This document shows, in pieces, positions 24,554 through 33,453 of a DNA stretch of 64,000 nucleotides; the stretch's first letter is position 1; every line of letters begins with the position of its first letter. The stretch is from Collinsella sp. (lineage in GTDB: Bacteria > Actinomycetota > Coriobacteriia > Coriobacteriales > Coriobacteriaceae). Location: the NCBI GenBank assembly GCA_018376905.1, contig JAHAAK010000002.1, positions 1 to 64,000 of the forward strand. The letters run 5' to 3'. A program made the position numbers and the translations under genes. The notes beneath the pieces were generated by a model, which had not been told where the DNA came from, searched no databases, and saw nothing but the letters and a program-made list of their open reading frames with translations.

Positions 24554-26305
24554 ATGGAAACGATCATCAACGTCGACGATGTCTCGTTCTCCTATGGCAC
24601 GCAGACCGAGCAGGCGCTCAGCCACATCTCGCTCAGCGTGAACAAGGGAGATTTCATCGGCATCATCGGACCCTCGGGCGCCGGCAAGTCCACGCTTGCC
24701 GCCTGTCTGTCGGGCGCCGTGCCCCACCACTACACCGGCACGTTCTTTGGGTCCGTCATGGTCGACGGCCACGACACCTGCGAAGTCTCGCTAACCGACG
24801 TGTCACAAATCGTCGGCAGTGTGCTGCAGGATATCGACACGCAGATGGTCGCTTCGGTCGTCGAGGACGAGATGCTCTTTGGCCTCGAGAACTTTGGCGT
24901 TCCCCACGACCAGATCGAGCAGCGCGTGAGCGAAACTCTCGAGACCGTCGGCATCAGCGACCTGCGCGACCGCGAGATCGCCACCCTCTCGGGCGGACAG
25001 AAGCAAAAGGTAGCCATCGCCGCCATCCTCGCCATGCGTCCGCGCGTCTTGGTTCTCGACGAGCCCACCGCGGCACTCGACCCCGCCAGCTCCACGTTGG
25101 TCTTCGAGACGTTGCGTGAGGCAAACCGCGCACTTGGAATCACCATCGTCGTCGTCGAGCAAAAGGTCGCCCTGCTCTCGGAGTACTGCAACCGCGTGCT
25201 CGTGCTCAATCGTGGCGAAATTGCGCTGCAGGGCGAGCCCCACGAGGTCTTCGCGCATACCGACGAGCTCCGTGCCATCGGCGTCGACTGCCCTCGCGTC
25301 ACGCGTATCTTCAATAGCCTCGAGGCCGATGGCCTGGTAAGCGGTACCCCCTGCTTGGATGTCGATGAGGCCGAGCGCATGATTTCGGGCATCGTCGACC
25401 CCGCACGCGCGGCTATCGAAGCCCAGGCACCCGCCGGTTCCCCGCATGCACCGTCGTTGCGCCCTCATGCCAAGGACGCCGAACCCGTACTCACCTTCGA
25501 CCATGTTGAGTTTGCCTATCCCAATGGCGGCGCCGCCGTACACGACCTTAGCCTGACGCTCTATCCTGGCGAGCTCGTGGGCATCGTCGGCCAGAACGGT
25601 GCCGGCAAGACCACGCTCACCAAGCTGCTCACGGGCCTGCTCAAGCCCGCCTCGGGCAGCGTGCGCGTCACGGGACTGGATACTGCAACCGTCCCCACGA
25701 GCCGCATTGCCCGCGAGGTCGCGACCCTCTTCCAAAACCCCGACCGCCAGATCTGCAAGGATACCGTACTCGACGAGGTCGCCTTTGGCCTGGAGCTTGC
25801 CGGAATCGACCGTGCCGAGGCACTGCGTCGCGCCCAGCTCGTCATCGACCGCTTTGGCCTGCCTGCCGATGAGGCGCCTTTCTCGCTTTCGCGCGGCCAG
25901 CGACAAATGGTGGCGCTTGCCTCCGTCGTAGTGGTTGAGCCCAAGATCGTCGTGCTCGACGAGCCCACGAGCGGCCTTGATTACCGCGAGTGCATGACCG
26001 TCATGGAAACAGTGCGCACCATGGCCGAGCGCGGTTGCGCCGTTATCATGGTCTGCCACGATATGGAAGTCGTCTCGGATTTTGCCGAGCGCATTGTGGT
26101 AATGGCCGACGGTCGCATCCTCGACCGCGGCCGCACGCACGAGCTATTCTCGAACATCGATCTCATGCGGCGTGCCTACGTGGAGCCTCCCCAGGTTATT
26201 GAACTCTCGCGCCGTCTGGCATCTTCCGTCTCGCCCGCTTTTGCGCAGGTGAGCGAGGTCACCGATGTCGTTCGAATTACCAAGGAGATGGTCCACCGTG
26301 GTTAA
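24554..26305 (+). CDS. ECF transporter ATPase, two ABC domains in one chain
   Basis: 583 residues holding both energising ATPase domains (EcfA and EcfA') in one polypeptide. Domain 1: Walker A GPSGAGKST (39-47), ABC signature LSGGQKQK (from 145), LDEPTAALDP. Domain 2 begins near residue 310: Walker A GQNGAGKTT (from 346), signature LSRGQRQM, LDEPTSGLD. The middle linker (about 280-305) is Pro/Ala-rich. GAAAGGTATCC precedes the start. The stop overlaps the EcfT start by 8 bases. Together with EcfT it powers the S component upstream and perhaps others elsewhere in the genome. Confidence 0.94.
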   Translation: METIINVDDVSFSYGTQTEQALSHISLSVNKGDFIGIIGPSGAGKSTLAACLSGAVPHHYTGTFFGSVMVDGHDTCEVSLTDVSQIVGSVLQDIDTQMVASVVEDEMLFGLENFGVPHDQIEQRVSETLETVGISDLRDREIATLSGGQKQKVAIAAILAMRPRVLVLDEPTAALDPASSTLVFETLREANRALGITIVVVEQKVALLSEYCNRVLVLNRGEIALQGEPHEVFAHTDELRAIGVDCPRVTRIFNSLEADGLVSGTPCLDVDEAERMISGIVDPARAAIEAQAPAGSPHAPSLRPHAKDAEPVLTFDHVEFAYPNGGAAVHDLSLTLYPGELVGIVGQNGAGKTTLTKLLTGLLKPASGSVRVTGLDTATVPTSRIAREVATLFQNPDRQICKDTVLDEVAFGLELAGIDRAEALRRAQLVIDRFGLPADEAPFSLSRGQRQMVALASVVVVEPKIVVLDEPTSGLDYRECMTVMETVRTMAERGCAVIMVCHDMEVVSDFAERIVVMADGRILDRGRTHELFSNIDLMRRAYVEPPQVIELSRRLASSVSPAFAQVSEVTDVVRITKEMVHRG

Positions 26306-27044
26306 CGTCATCGACTACATGCCGGGCGATACGCTGCTGCATCGCCTGAACCCCGTCGTCAAACTGGGCCTCGCCGCCGCCATCATCGTCGGCATCTTTT
26401 TGTCCGACACCTACGTGGCACTGCTGGGCTTTTTGGCACTCACCCTTGCACTGGGTGCCTATGCCGGCGTCGTCGACCGTCTGTTCTCGCTGCTCAAGTT
26501 GCTGATTCCGCTCGCGCTTATCATGCTGGTGCTCCAGCTGGCCTTTATGCGCGATGGCAACGTGGTGTGGAGCTTTATCACCGACACGGGCCTCATCACG
26601 GGATCGAAGGCCTGTCTGCGCCTGCTGGGTGTGGCGTTACCACTCATCCTCATGCTCATGGTGACCAAGCTCAACGACCTTGCCAACGCCTGCGTCGAGG
26701 TGCTGCACGTACCGTATCGCTATGCCTTCACCTTTACCACGGCGCTGCGCTTTGTGCCGGTGTTTGGTCAGGAGATGAACGCCATCATGGAGGCGCAGAC
26801 CGCACGCGGCGTCGAGTACGACACCAAGAACCCCATCAAGAAGCTTAAGCTCATGCTGCCACTGTGCGTGCCGCTGCTCATCTCGAGCGTGGGCAAGACC
26901 GATGCCACAGCCTTGGCGGCAGAACAGCGCGGCTTCTATCTGCGCACACGCGCCAGCTCGTACAAGCGCTATCCCATCAAGGGTCTGGACATCGCCGTGC
27001 TCATCGTCAGCATCGCCCTCATCGCCATCGGCTTCCTGTTCTAG
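26298..27044 (+). CDS. ecfT: ECF transporter transmembrane coupling protein (EcfT)
   Basis: 248 residues. Several hydrophobic helices (about 30-75, 90-125 and the C-terminal 225-247) and the two cytoplasmic Ala-Arg-Gly type coupling motifs, QTARGVEYD and AEQRGFYLR, typical of EcfT proteins. The start is GTG 26298, ten bases after AGGAG and overlapping the end of the ATPase gene; the in-frame ATG at 26265 lies deep inside that gene. It couples ATP hydrolysis to substrate release from the S component. Confidence 0.92.
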   Translation: MVNVIDYMPGDTLLHRLNPVVKLGLAAAIIVGIFLSDTYVALLGFLALTLALGAYAGVVDRLFSLLKLLIPLALIMLVLQLAFMRDGNVVWSFITDTGLITGSKACLRLLGVALPLILMLMVTKLNDLANACVEVLHVPYRYAFTFTTALRFVPVFGQEMNAIMEAQTARGVEYDTKNPIKKLKLMLPLCVPLLISSVGKTDATALAAEQRGFYLRTRASSYKRYPIKGLDIAVLIVSIALIAIGFLF

Positions 27045-27074
27045 TTCACCACCGACAGCAACCGCCCCAACGCA

Positions 27075-27111
27075 AAAGGCTTCGGCTCGCACCAAACGAG
27101 CCGAGGCCTTT
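27075..27111. terminator. Terminator after ecfT
   Basis: AAAGGCTTCGGCTCG (27075-27089) pairs with CGAGCCGAGGCCTTT (27097-27111) with one mismatch. It lies between convergent genes and could work on both strands. Confidence 0.8.
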
Positions 27112-27121
27112 ACTGTTTCAC

Positions 27122-27166
27122 CAGATAAAACCTACCAAAATAAACCTGTCCCTTTTTGGCAGGTCG
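27122..27166. repeat. Dispersed GGGACAGG-type intergenic repeat (copy 1)
   Basis: The minus strand carries CAAAAAGGGACAGG, a T-rich spacer and TTTTGG-AGGT. The same block with small changes is at 63284-63315, also in an intergenic space. Its ends (ACCTACC and GGCAGGT) are inverted. It looks like a small repeated palindromic sequence of this genome. Confidence 0.55.
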
Positions 27167-27170
27167 GAAG

Positions 27171-27917
27171 CTAGAGGCGGTAGGGGGCGCCGCTGCGGAT
27201 GATGGATTCGCGCACCAGGACATCCATGGCGTCGAGGGTGATCTCGGGCATCTCTCGGTACTTCTGCAGCACCGAGAGCTCGGTGCAGGCCAGAATGACG
27301 CGGTCGCAGCCGCTACGGGCGAACTCCCACATCACGCGGTCGAACTTATCCATATCGGGCTCACGTCCGGCCTTCACATCATCGTAGATAAGCGACATCA
27401 CATCGTTCTGACGTTTCTCGCTGGGATAGACAACCTCGACACCCGCGGCCTCGCATTCGCGGCCGTAGACGCCCGCGCCCACGGTGCCATCGGTTCCCAT
27501 GATGCCGATCTTATGCACCGGCTCGGCCGGCATACTCAGGTTGGGGTCGAACTCGCACTCCCCCATCACCGCACCGGCCAGAGCATAGCGCACCGACTCA
27601 CGCGGCATGTGGATAATCGGCACCTTCGTAAACGACTGGATCTGGTCATAGAAGTAGTGTGACGTGTTGCAGGGAATGGCAATGTGTGCACAGCCCAGCG
27701 ACTCGAGTGCCTGGGCGCACTCTTTCATGGTCGCCAGCAGTTTGGCATGCTCGCCGGTCTTAATGGCCAGCGTGCGGTCGGGCATGGTCGACTTGGAGAG
27801 TACCACCATGTCGATATGTTCCTGATCGCAGGCAGCAGCCGTATGACGCACCGCCTGGTCGTAGTAATACGACGTGGCCTCGGCGCCCATGCCGCCGATA
27901 ACTCCCAGCTTTTCCAT
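27171..27917 (-). CDS. Aspartate/glutamate racemase family protein
   Basis: 248 residues with the two catalytic cysteines of cofactor-independent racemases: Cys83 in IPCNTSHYFYD and Cys211 in ILACTELS. The N-terminus EKLGVIGGMG is typical of aspartate racemases. The start at 27917 has GGAGG upstream; the longer frame to 28001 is not supported. It follows the ATP-grasp ligase on the same strand by 84 bases. In lactic acid bacteria and enterococci the D-aspartate ligase gene has the same kind of neighbour, so this enzyme most likely supplies D-Asp for the cell wall. Confidence 0.88.
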   Translation of the reverse strand: MEKLGVIGGMGAEATSYYYDQAVRHTAAACDQEHIDMVVLSKSTMPDRTLAIKTGEHAKLLATMKECAQALESLGCAHIAIPCNTSHYFYDQIQSFTKVPIIHMPRESVRYALAGAVMGECEFDPNLSMPAEPVHKIGIMGTDGTVGAGVYGRECEAAGVEVVYPSEKRQNDVMSLIYDDVKAGREPDMDKFDRVMWEFARSGCDRVILACTELSVLQKYREMPEITLDAMDVLVRESIIRSGAPYRL

Positions 27918-28001
27918 CGCCGCCTCCTTGGTGACGCTTGCGCAATTGCGCGTATCATACCCGCGCCCGCCCGATGCAAACCGGACGGGCGCCGCGCTCA
28001 T

Positions 28002-29258
28002 CTACTTGTAATACGTCTTGAACAGCTTAAAGTGGCGCAGCTTGGTGTGCCACATGCGCAGCCAGCGGTTAAAGACAAAGTCGCCCTTCATAAACGAAGG
28101 GTCGGCGCCCTTGCCCTCCTTGTCCAGGCGATGCACCTTAGCGCGCAGCTCGGGATCCTTGACGTACTTGTCGACGACGCCCATGGGGACGACCATCCAC
28201 AGGGCCTCGTCCTGCGCCGTCACAAACTCCGGCTCAAACGGGCGGTTGAGCACATACTCGTCCACCACATACTTGGCAACGTTAAAGCCGCTGTTGGTGA
28301 CATAGTAGTTGCTGCGGCCCTGGCGGGTGTTGAAGTCGAAGAACTTAAACGAGTCATCGCGCTCGTCATACTTCACGTCAAAGTTGGAATAGCCCACAAA
28401 GTGAAGGTCCTCGAGCAGCTTGCGCACGCCACCCATAAGCTCGTCATTGGGCTCGGTGATGATACAGGCATGGTTGCCAACGCCATGGGGCTGATGCTCC
28501 TCGAGCAGCACGTGGCCCAGGCACATCATGCGCACCTTACCGTTGCGATCGGAATAGCTGGTGAGCACGCGCATGTACTCGTCGTTGCCGGGCACGCGGT
28601 CCTGCAAGATCAGGTCGTCGGTGTAGCCGCTGGCATAGGAGTCACGGATAACCTGCTCCAGCTCGGCGCGATCGGCAATCTCATAAGCCTTCTTCTGGCC
28701 CTCGAACTCATGCTGCCACCACATGATGCCGTCGGACGGCTTCAGGATCATCGGGAACGGGAAGTCGATCTGGTCGAGCACTTCGGCCGGCGCCTCGCCT
28801 TGCGCATTGAGCATCTGCGCAGTAAAGGTAAAGGTGTGCGGATACGGCACGCCGTGCTTCTCGCACAGCTCGTAGAAGATCTCCTTCTTCTGGCACTGCT
28901 CGAGCATGCTGTAGGGTGCATAGGGCGCAACGATGTTATCCGCCAGCTCATCGGCATCCTTTGCCTGGGCCACCAGGGCAACATAGTTATCGCCGCAGCC
29001 CATCAGGACGATCGTCTTATCGGCATGTGCCCGAGCGATATCGTTGACGGTCTTGAGCATCACGGGCATGGTATCGATGTCGACATTGGGCGTGTAGTCG
29101 ATAATCTGGCTTCGATACGCAGGGCCCGTCTGATACTTGCCAAAGACCAGACTCTTGACCTGATACTCTTCGTAGAAGGCGCGCGCCACCGAATAGGCGT
29201 TGATGTCGCCACCGAGCAGCACGGGAATGAACTCGCGCTCTGTAAATTGCAATGCCAT
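28002..29258 (-). CDS. ATP-grasp ligase, probable D-aspartate:peptidoglycan ligase
   Basis: 418 residues. An N-terminal nucleotide-binding-like domain (FIPVLLGGDINAYSVARAF) precedes an ATP-grasp core (FPMILKPSDGIMWW for the ATP-binding Lys; FFDFNTRQGRSNYY for the metal-binding Asp/Asn). This build resembles the Enterococcus D-aspartate ligase that attaches D-Asp to the third residue of the stem peptide as the first cross-bridge residue. The adjacent Asp racemase supports this strongly, but other ATP-grasp carboxylate-amine ligases share the fold. AGGAAG precedes the start at 29258. Confidence 0.8.
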   Translation of the reverse strand: MALQFTEREFIPVLLGGDINAYSVARAFYEEYQVKSLVFGKYQTGPAYRSQIIDYTPNVDIDTMPVMLKTVNDIARAHADKTIVLMGCGDNYVALVAQAKDADELADNIVAPYAPYSMLEQCQKKEIFYELCEKHGVPYPHTFTFTAQMLNAQGEAPAEVLDQIDFPFPMILKPSDGIMWWQHEFEGQKKAYEIADRAELEQVIRDSYASGYTDDLILQDRVPGNDEYMRVLTSYSDRNGKVRMMCLGHVLLEEHQPHGVGNHACIITEPNDELMGGVRKLLEDLHFVGYSNFDVKYDERDDSFKFFDFNTRQGRSNYYVTNSGFNVAKYVVDEYVLNRPFEPEFVTAQDEALWMVVPMGVVDKYVKDPELRAKVHRLDKEGKGADPSFMKGDFVFNRWLRMWHTKLRHFKLFKTYYK

Positions 29259-29483
29259 GGAAACTTCCTATCATGAACTGCCCGCACAACGGGCGGTCTT
29301 AGTGCAACCGATTCATTCTAGCGTGCCAAACCGCCAGCACCCAAAGTTCCACCGTATCTATGGCAATCGGAGGATCAAACTCGGCGCAAAGACAGCGCTC
29401 ACCGCTGTACGACAACGGGCAATGAACCTACCGTTGTTGTAGGATTCAACATATTGTCAATCTTATAAGCGAAAGGCGCACGC

Positions 29484-30116
29484 GTGCCCCAAGAACATCT
29501 GACCGACAACCCCATCCTTGATGCTGCAAAACGCGAGCTAGCGGAACGTTCTCAGACGACCGCTCCCCTACGCACCACCAGCAACGCCTACGAAGGACCC
29601 GCCCGCATCGTCTCGATTAACACGTCGGCGCACAAAGGCACACGCAAGTCGCCCGTCGCCGATGGGCACGATACCGTCATTGAGCAGTTTGGCCTCGCTT
29701 CCGATGCACACGCCGGGCACTGGCACCGCCAAGTCTCGTTTTTGGCCGCAGAATCAATCCAGACGGCGCAACATCGCGGGCTCGATGTGCACGAAGGCGG
29801 CTTTGGGGAGAACTTCACCACACAAGGTATCAACCTGCTTTCGCTCCCCCTGGGCACACAGCTCAAGATCGGCAACGACGTTCTGGTCGAGATCAGCCAG
29901 ATCGGCAAAGTCTGCCACACCCGCTGCGCTATCTACCATCTCGCCGGCGACTGCATCTTTCCCCACGAGGGCATTTTCGGCGTGGTGCTTCGAGGCGGAG
30001 AGGTGCATGTCGGAGACGATATCCAGACAGTCAAGCTCGGCAACGGCGCATGTTCTTTCACCCCAGCCGAGGCGCTCGAAGAAATTGAGCAGGCTCGCCG
30101 CGAGGGAACCCTATAG
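29484..30116 (+). CDS. MOSC-domain protein
   Basis: 210 residues. A disordered N-terminus of about 45 residues is followed by a MOSC beta-barrel: HAGHWHRQVSFLAAESI, GGFGENFTTQGINL and the cysteine-containing CHTRCAIYHLAGDC. MOSC domains carry sulfur for molybdenum-cofactor enzymes or reduce N-hydroxylated substrates. No molybdenum gene is nearby, so its partner is unknown. The start is GTG 29484 after GAAAGG. The preceding 225 bases (29259-29483) hold its promoter and that of the divergent ligase. Confidence 0.85.
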   Translation: MPQEHLTDNPILDAAKRELAERSQTTAPLRTTSNAYEGPARIVSINTSAHKGTRKSPVADGHDTVIEQFGLASDAHAGHWHRQVSFLAAESIQTAQHRGLDVHEGGFGENFTTQGINLLSLPLGTQLKIGNDVLVEISQIGKVCHTRCAIYHLAGDCIFPHEGIFGVVLRGGEVHVGDDIQTVKLGNGACSFTPAEALEEIEQARREGTL

Positions 30117-30186
30117 GTGCAAAACCCCATGTTGGAGTAGCCCTTAAGGCATGAATCTGCGATCAGACCGAGTTCCGTAACGTTAA

Positions 30187-30287
30187 AGTTGAACTCTATG
30201 GTTTCTCAACAATTCACTATAACTGCAGGTCAAAGCCAAAGCCTCAAGTTTAACTTGACCCTTTGGAACCTTTAAGGTTCAAGTTGA
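30187..30287 (+). promoter_or_regulatory. Repeated AAGTTGA/TCAAGTT motifs upstream of the wall hydrolase
   Basis: A perfect 15-base palindrome TCAAGTT-T-AACTTGA lies at 30244-30258, with related single sites AAGTTGAACT near 30187 and TCAAGTTGA at 30279-30287. The spacing and repetition suggest binding sites for a regulator of the secreted protein at 30351. Confidence 0.45.
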
Positions 30288-30350
30288 GGTCGAAAGCAGT
30301 AGTAGAATACCGTTCGAACCATAACCTACGATTGATTGCAGAGGGATTGG

Positions 30351-31484
30351 ATGCAGCATTCGAATCATCGCGTCGCAGCGCTCATCGCGTCGAAGCCGGC
30401 TCGTATCATCACGAGCGCCGCACTCGCTGTCGCACTGACTGCCACGCCGATGCTCTCCCCCGTTGCGGCATATGCCGCCTCGCAGGCAACGCAGGATCAG
30501 CTTTCCGCCGCGCAGCAAAAAATCGAAGCCGCCACGAGCGCCTACAACGATGCCCGCACCAAACTCGACGACCTGCAAAAGCAGATCGACTCCAATGAGG
30601 CGAGCATCGAGGAAATCGAGGCCAAGCTTCCCGAGCAGCAGGCCAAGGCAAGCTCTGCCATGCGCGATCTGTACAAGTATCAGAAGGGCACCAATCCCAT
30701 CGTGAGCTTCCTGGTCAACGCGCAGAGCCTGGGTGAGTTCATCACGACCTGCAAATACACCAACCAGATCACGAGCTCGAGCGTCGACGAGATCGAAGAG
30801 CTCAATAACATGCAAACCGAACTCGAGCAGAACAAGGCCGAGCTCCAGCAGGCCAAGTCTCAGCTTGAGGCAGAGCAGAAAAACGCCGAGGATGCACTGG
30901 CGCAGGCCCAGCAGCTCCGCAGCGAGGCACAGGCAAAAGCCGAGCAGGAAAATGCCGCCGAGCTTGCCAAGCTTGAGGCCGATAAGGCCGCTGCCGCCGA
31001 GAAGCTCTCGGGCGAGGGCGTAAGCGGCAGCAATTCCAGCAGCCAGGCCACCAACACCAACACCACCATCGACACCACGGTGAACAACGCCAATACCGGT
31101 AGCTCCGATTACGATTCGTTCATTAATGAGTGGACGAGCCGCATCGACAATTATCTCGCCGGCTCCCCCATGGCAGGCCAGGGCTATAACTTTGCCGTCG
31201 CCGCTTGGAATACCGGTGTCGACCCCCGTTGGTCCCCCGCCATCGCCTGCATCGAGAGCACCAAGGGTGCTTATTGCGCCAATTCTTACAACGCCTGGGG
31301 CTGGAGTGCACGTGGCGGCGGTTGGCGCAGCTTTGGCAGCTGGAGCGAGGGCATCTCTGCTCACGTTGCCTATCTGGGCGCCAACTACGGCTCCACCCTT
31401 ACCCCGGCAGCGGCCAAAAAGTACTGCCCGCCCACGTGGCAGGACTGGTACAACAAAGTCGCCGCTCAGATGAACCGCATCTAA
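30351..31484 (+). CDS. Secreted coiled-coil protein with lysozyme-like C-terminal domain
   Basis: 377 residues. A signal peptide (basic start, hydrophobic core, cut near SPVAAYAA, about residue 42) is followed by a long coiled coil (about 45-215, rich in Gln/Glu/Ala) like that of PcsB/CwlO-type wall hydrolases, a Ser/Asn/Thr linker (about 216-255), and a C-terminal domain with IACIESTKG and NAWGW that resembles lysozyme-like transglycosylases or glucosaminidases, with the Glu of IESTKG as candidate catalytic residue. This architecture suggests a division- or growth-associated peptidoglycan hydrolase kept in check by the coiled coil. GAGGGATTGG precedes ATG 30351; an upstream TTG is less likely. 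Confidence 0.82.
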   Translation: MQHSNHRVAALIASKPARIITSAALAVALTATPMLSPVAAYAASQATQDQLSAAQQKIEAATSAYNDARTKLDDLQKQIDSNEASIEEIEAKLPEQQAKASSAMRDLYKYQKGTNPIVSFLVNAQSLGEFITTCKYTNQITSSSVDEIEELNNMQTELEQNKAELQQAKSQLEAEQKNAEDALAQAQQLRSEAQAKAEQENAAELAKLEADKAAAAEKLSGEGVSGSNSSSQATNTNTTIDTTVNNANTGSSDYDSFINEWTSRIDNYLAGSPMAGQGYNFAVAAWNTGVDPRWSPAIACIESTKGAYCANSYNAWGWSARGGGWRSFGSWSEGISAHVAYLGANYGSTLTPAAAKKYCPPTWQDWYNKVAAQMNRI

Positions 31485-31494
31485 GTGCAACTGC

Positions 31495-31522
31495 AAAGGG
31501 CCCCAATGGGGCCCTTTTCTTT
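31495..31522. terminator. Terminator between the wall hydrolase and the kinase
   Basis: Perfect 10-bp stem AAAGGGCCCC (31495-31504) with GGGGCCCTTT (31508-31517), loop AAT, followed by TTCTTTT. It sits in the 37-base gap between convergent genes and can serve both. Confidence 0.9.
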
Positions 31523-32913
31523 TAGGTAGCGGAGGTATCGACGACGCCGGTCGCATTGGCAACCGCGACTATGACGATCATGCATAGGAGCAGCACACCC
31601 AATGCCTTGAGCAAGAGCTTCGCGAGCTTCTTGCCGCGATAGCTGTCGAGCAATGCGAATCGCCGACGAAGACGGCGCTTATCGAGCAGCGCAAAATGCA
31701 TAAGCACCATAAGGCCATCGACAAAGAAAAAATACTCGATTATGAGAAGCCACGTCGGGTAGCTTTGGTTTGCTCCCGTGGGGTGAAAGACGGCAAAGTG
31801 GCTACCGGCAAAGAACACAAGCAGCGAGAAGCAGACGAGCGTATTCCAAATGCGCCCCAGAGACTCCGGAACGCGAGAGAGCAGACCGCATGCAGCGGAG
31901 GCGGCAGGGCCAGGAAGCCCTGCGGGTTTCTGGAGCCCTTGGGACGCCAACACTGTCTCCGAGTCTGGAGTACGGACAGGCGCAGGCGCAGGAGGCCGCA
32001 CGGGGCGACTCAGATCGTATGCCGCGCGCGTCGCCCGTCCCAATGCTTCCGCACTCGCAAAACGCTTGGCCGGATCGAGCGCCATCGACATGCAGACGGC
32101 ATCGGAAAGTGGAGTGGGAATACCGCGCGCCTCGCATTGCTCGCGCATGTCGAGCCCTGGTTTAGGGTCGACTCCCGTCAAGCAGAAGAACAACAGGGCG
32201 CCCAGCGCGTACACGTCGCTGCGCACACTCGTCTGCCCAAACCCATACTGCTCGGGCGGCGCATAGGGTCGCGTGCCAAACTTGACGGTGTCGGCATCGG
32301 CGCCATCGCGCCATACGCGCGCGATTCCCAGGTCAATAATCACCAACGACGAGAAGGTCATGCCAGCATCGGCCGCATACCTCACGCCCGATACGATGAT
32401 GTTCGAGGGTTTAAGGTCGCGATGGATTACCGGTACCCCTGGCTCCCCCGCAGCTGCAAAACCAGCATGCAGCTCGCCCACCGCTTCACACAGAACGGGA
32501 TACAGCTCGCGGGCATAATCGGGCGTCGCGCCCAGGCGCCCCACGAGCGCCTCGAGCGTCTCGCCTTCGACATATTCCATCACCACATCGAGCTCCTCGC
32601 CCGCGCGGCGGCAATCGACAATCCGGGGTAAGTGTTCAAAACGGCGTCCGGCCCGCTGAGCCGCAAACAGGCGCTCGTAGGCCCCGCCAATCTGCGCCGA
32701 AGCATCGATGCGCTTGCGGACAAAGGGACCGAGAGACCCGCCGCCAGAGCCCTCAAAATAGACGAGTTCGGTCGTCTCGACATCCGAGCACTTGAGCACG
32801 CGCTCCACACGATAGCTGTCATCGCGGTCGAGCGACGCCAAATGCTCGGCAAGTGAAGCAGTCAGCTCGTCATCGGAATATGTTGGGCTCTGAGTATCCA
32901 TGGCGTCCATCAT
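31522..32913 (-). CDS. Membrane-anchored serine/threonine protein kinase
   Basis: About 463 residues. The Hanks-type kinase core has the catalytic loop HRDLKPSNI (from residue 164), the metal loop as DLG instead of DFG (194-196), and APPEQYGFG for the activation segment. A Pro-rich linker (about 330-350) leads to three hydrophobic segments near the C-terminus, so the kinase is cytoplasmic and held at the membrane without an obvious extracellular sensor. Three clustered in-frame ATGs (32913, 32910, 32901) could start it; none has a good ribosome site. A strong hairpin lies just upstream. The HTH gene upstream on the same strand is a likely functional partner. Confidence 0.88.
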   Translation of the reverse strand: MMDAMDTQSPTYSDDELTASLAEHLASLDRDDSYRVERVLKCSDVETTELVYFEGSGGGSLGPFVRKRIDASAQIGGAYERLFAAQRAGRRFEHLPRIVDCRRAGEELDVVMEYVEGETLEALVGRLGATPDYARELYPVLCEAVGELHAGFAAAGEPGVPVIHRDLKPSNIIVSGVRYAADAGMTFSSLVIIDLGIARVWRDGADADTVKFGTRPYAPPEQYGFGQTSVRSDVYALGALLFFCLTGVDPKPGLDMREQCEARGIPTPLSDAVCMSMALDPAKRFASAEALGRATRAAYDLSRPVRPPAPAPVRTPDSETVLASQGLQKPAGLPGPAASAACGLLSRVPESLGRIWNTLVCFSLLVFFAGSHFAVFHPTGANQSYPTWLLIIEYFFFVDGLMVLMHFALLDKRRLRRRFALLDSYRGKKLAKLLLKALGVLLLCMIVIVAVANATGVVDTSAT

Positions 32914-32917
32914 AACG

Positions 32918-32951
32918 CAGGGTGCGGACACCCCATGGTGTCCGCACCCTG
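32918..32951 (-). other. Perfect 15-bp hairpin at the kinase 5' end
   Basis: CAGGGTGCGGACACC (32918-32932) pairs without mismatch with 32937-32951 around the loop CCAT. Read on the minus strand it lies 5 bases before the first kinase start codon and after the HTH gene. There is no T-run, so it may control kinase translation rather than simply end transcription. Confidence 0.75.
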
Positions 32952-32998
32952 TTCGTTCGCATAGTTGTTTCGGCAACAGCCAGCTCAGCCATTGGCCA

Positions 32999-33421
32999 CT
33001 AACTCACCGTTTCCTCGCCAAAGCGATACAGCTCTTCATTGACCTTTTGGAGGCTACAGCCACGGTCGATGCAAAAGATAATGATTGCATCGCGACGGTC
33101 CTTGCAGTTTAGGACGCTCACTCCGGCAGCCGTCAGGGCGCGGTTAGTCTCCTTCATCGACAGCGCCATTGCAAAGGCAATCTGCAGCACCTTATTGCGG
33201 CTCGGATTGCGCGAACCGGTAAAGATCTGATAGCCAAAGGTCTCGTTGAGGTCGGCCATACGCACCACGCGCGAACGCTCGAGCCCCTTCTCTTGCAGCA
33301 ACTGCTTTAAGTAATCCGAAAGCGACGGGGCGGCAAAGTCGTGTTCCTTGATATAGCCATCGATGTTTGGCGCGTCGAGAAGCTCATTGAGCAACTCGTC
33401 AGTCAGCTTTTTATCGGACAT
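32999..33421 (-). CDS. Small helix-turn-helix (XRE-like) protein next to the kinase
   Basis: 140 residues. The central part LSDYLKQLLQEKGLERSRVV then NETFGYQIFTGSRNPSRNKV has the shape of an XRE/Cro-type helix-turn-helix, and the C-terminal half (DAIIIFCIDRGCSLQKVNEE) is a helical region I cannot assign. GGAGGTGA lies ahead of the start. It immediately precedes the Ser/Thr kinase gene on the same strand and may be its regulator or substrate; this is inference from position. Confidence 0.75.
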   Translation of the reverse strand: MSDKKLTDELLNELLDAPNIDGYIKEHDFAAPSLSDYLKQLLQEKGLERSRVVRMADLNETFGYQIFTGSRNPSRNKVLQIAFAMALSMKETNRALTAAGVSVLNCKDRRDAIIIFCIDRGCSLQKVNEELYRFGEETVS

Positions 33422-33453
33422 ACGACTTCACCTCCCCCAGTGCATGCAACATG

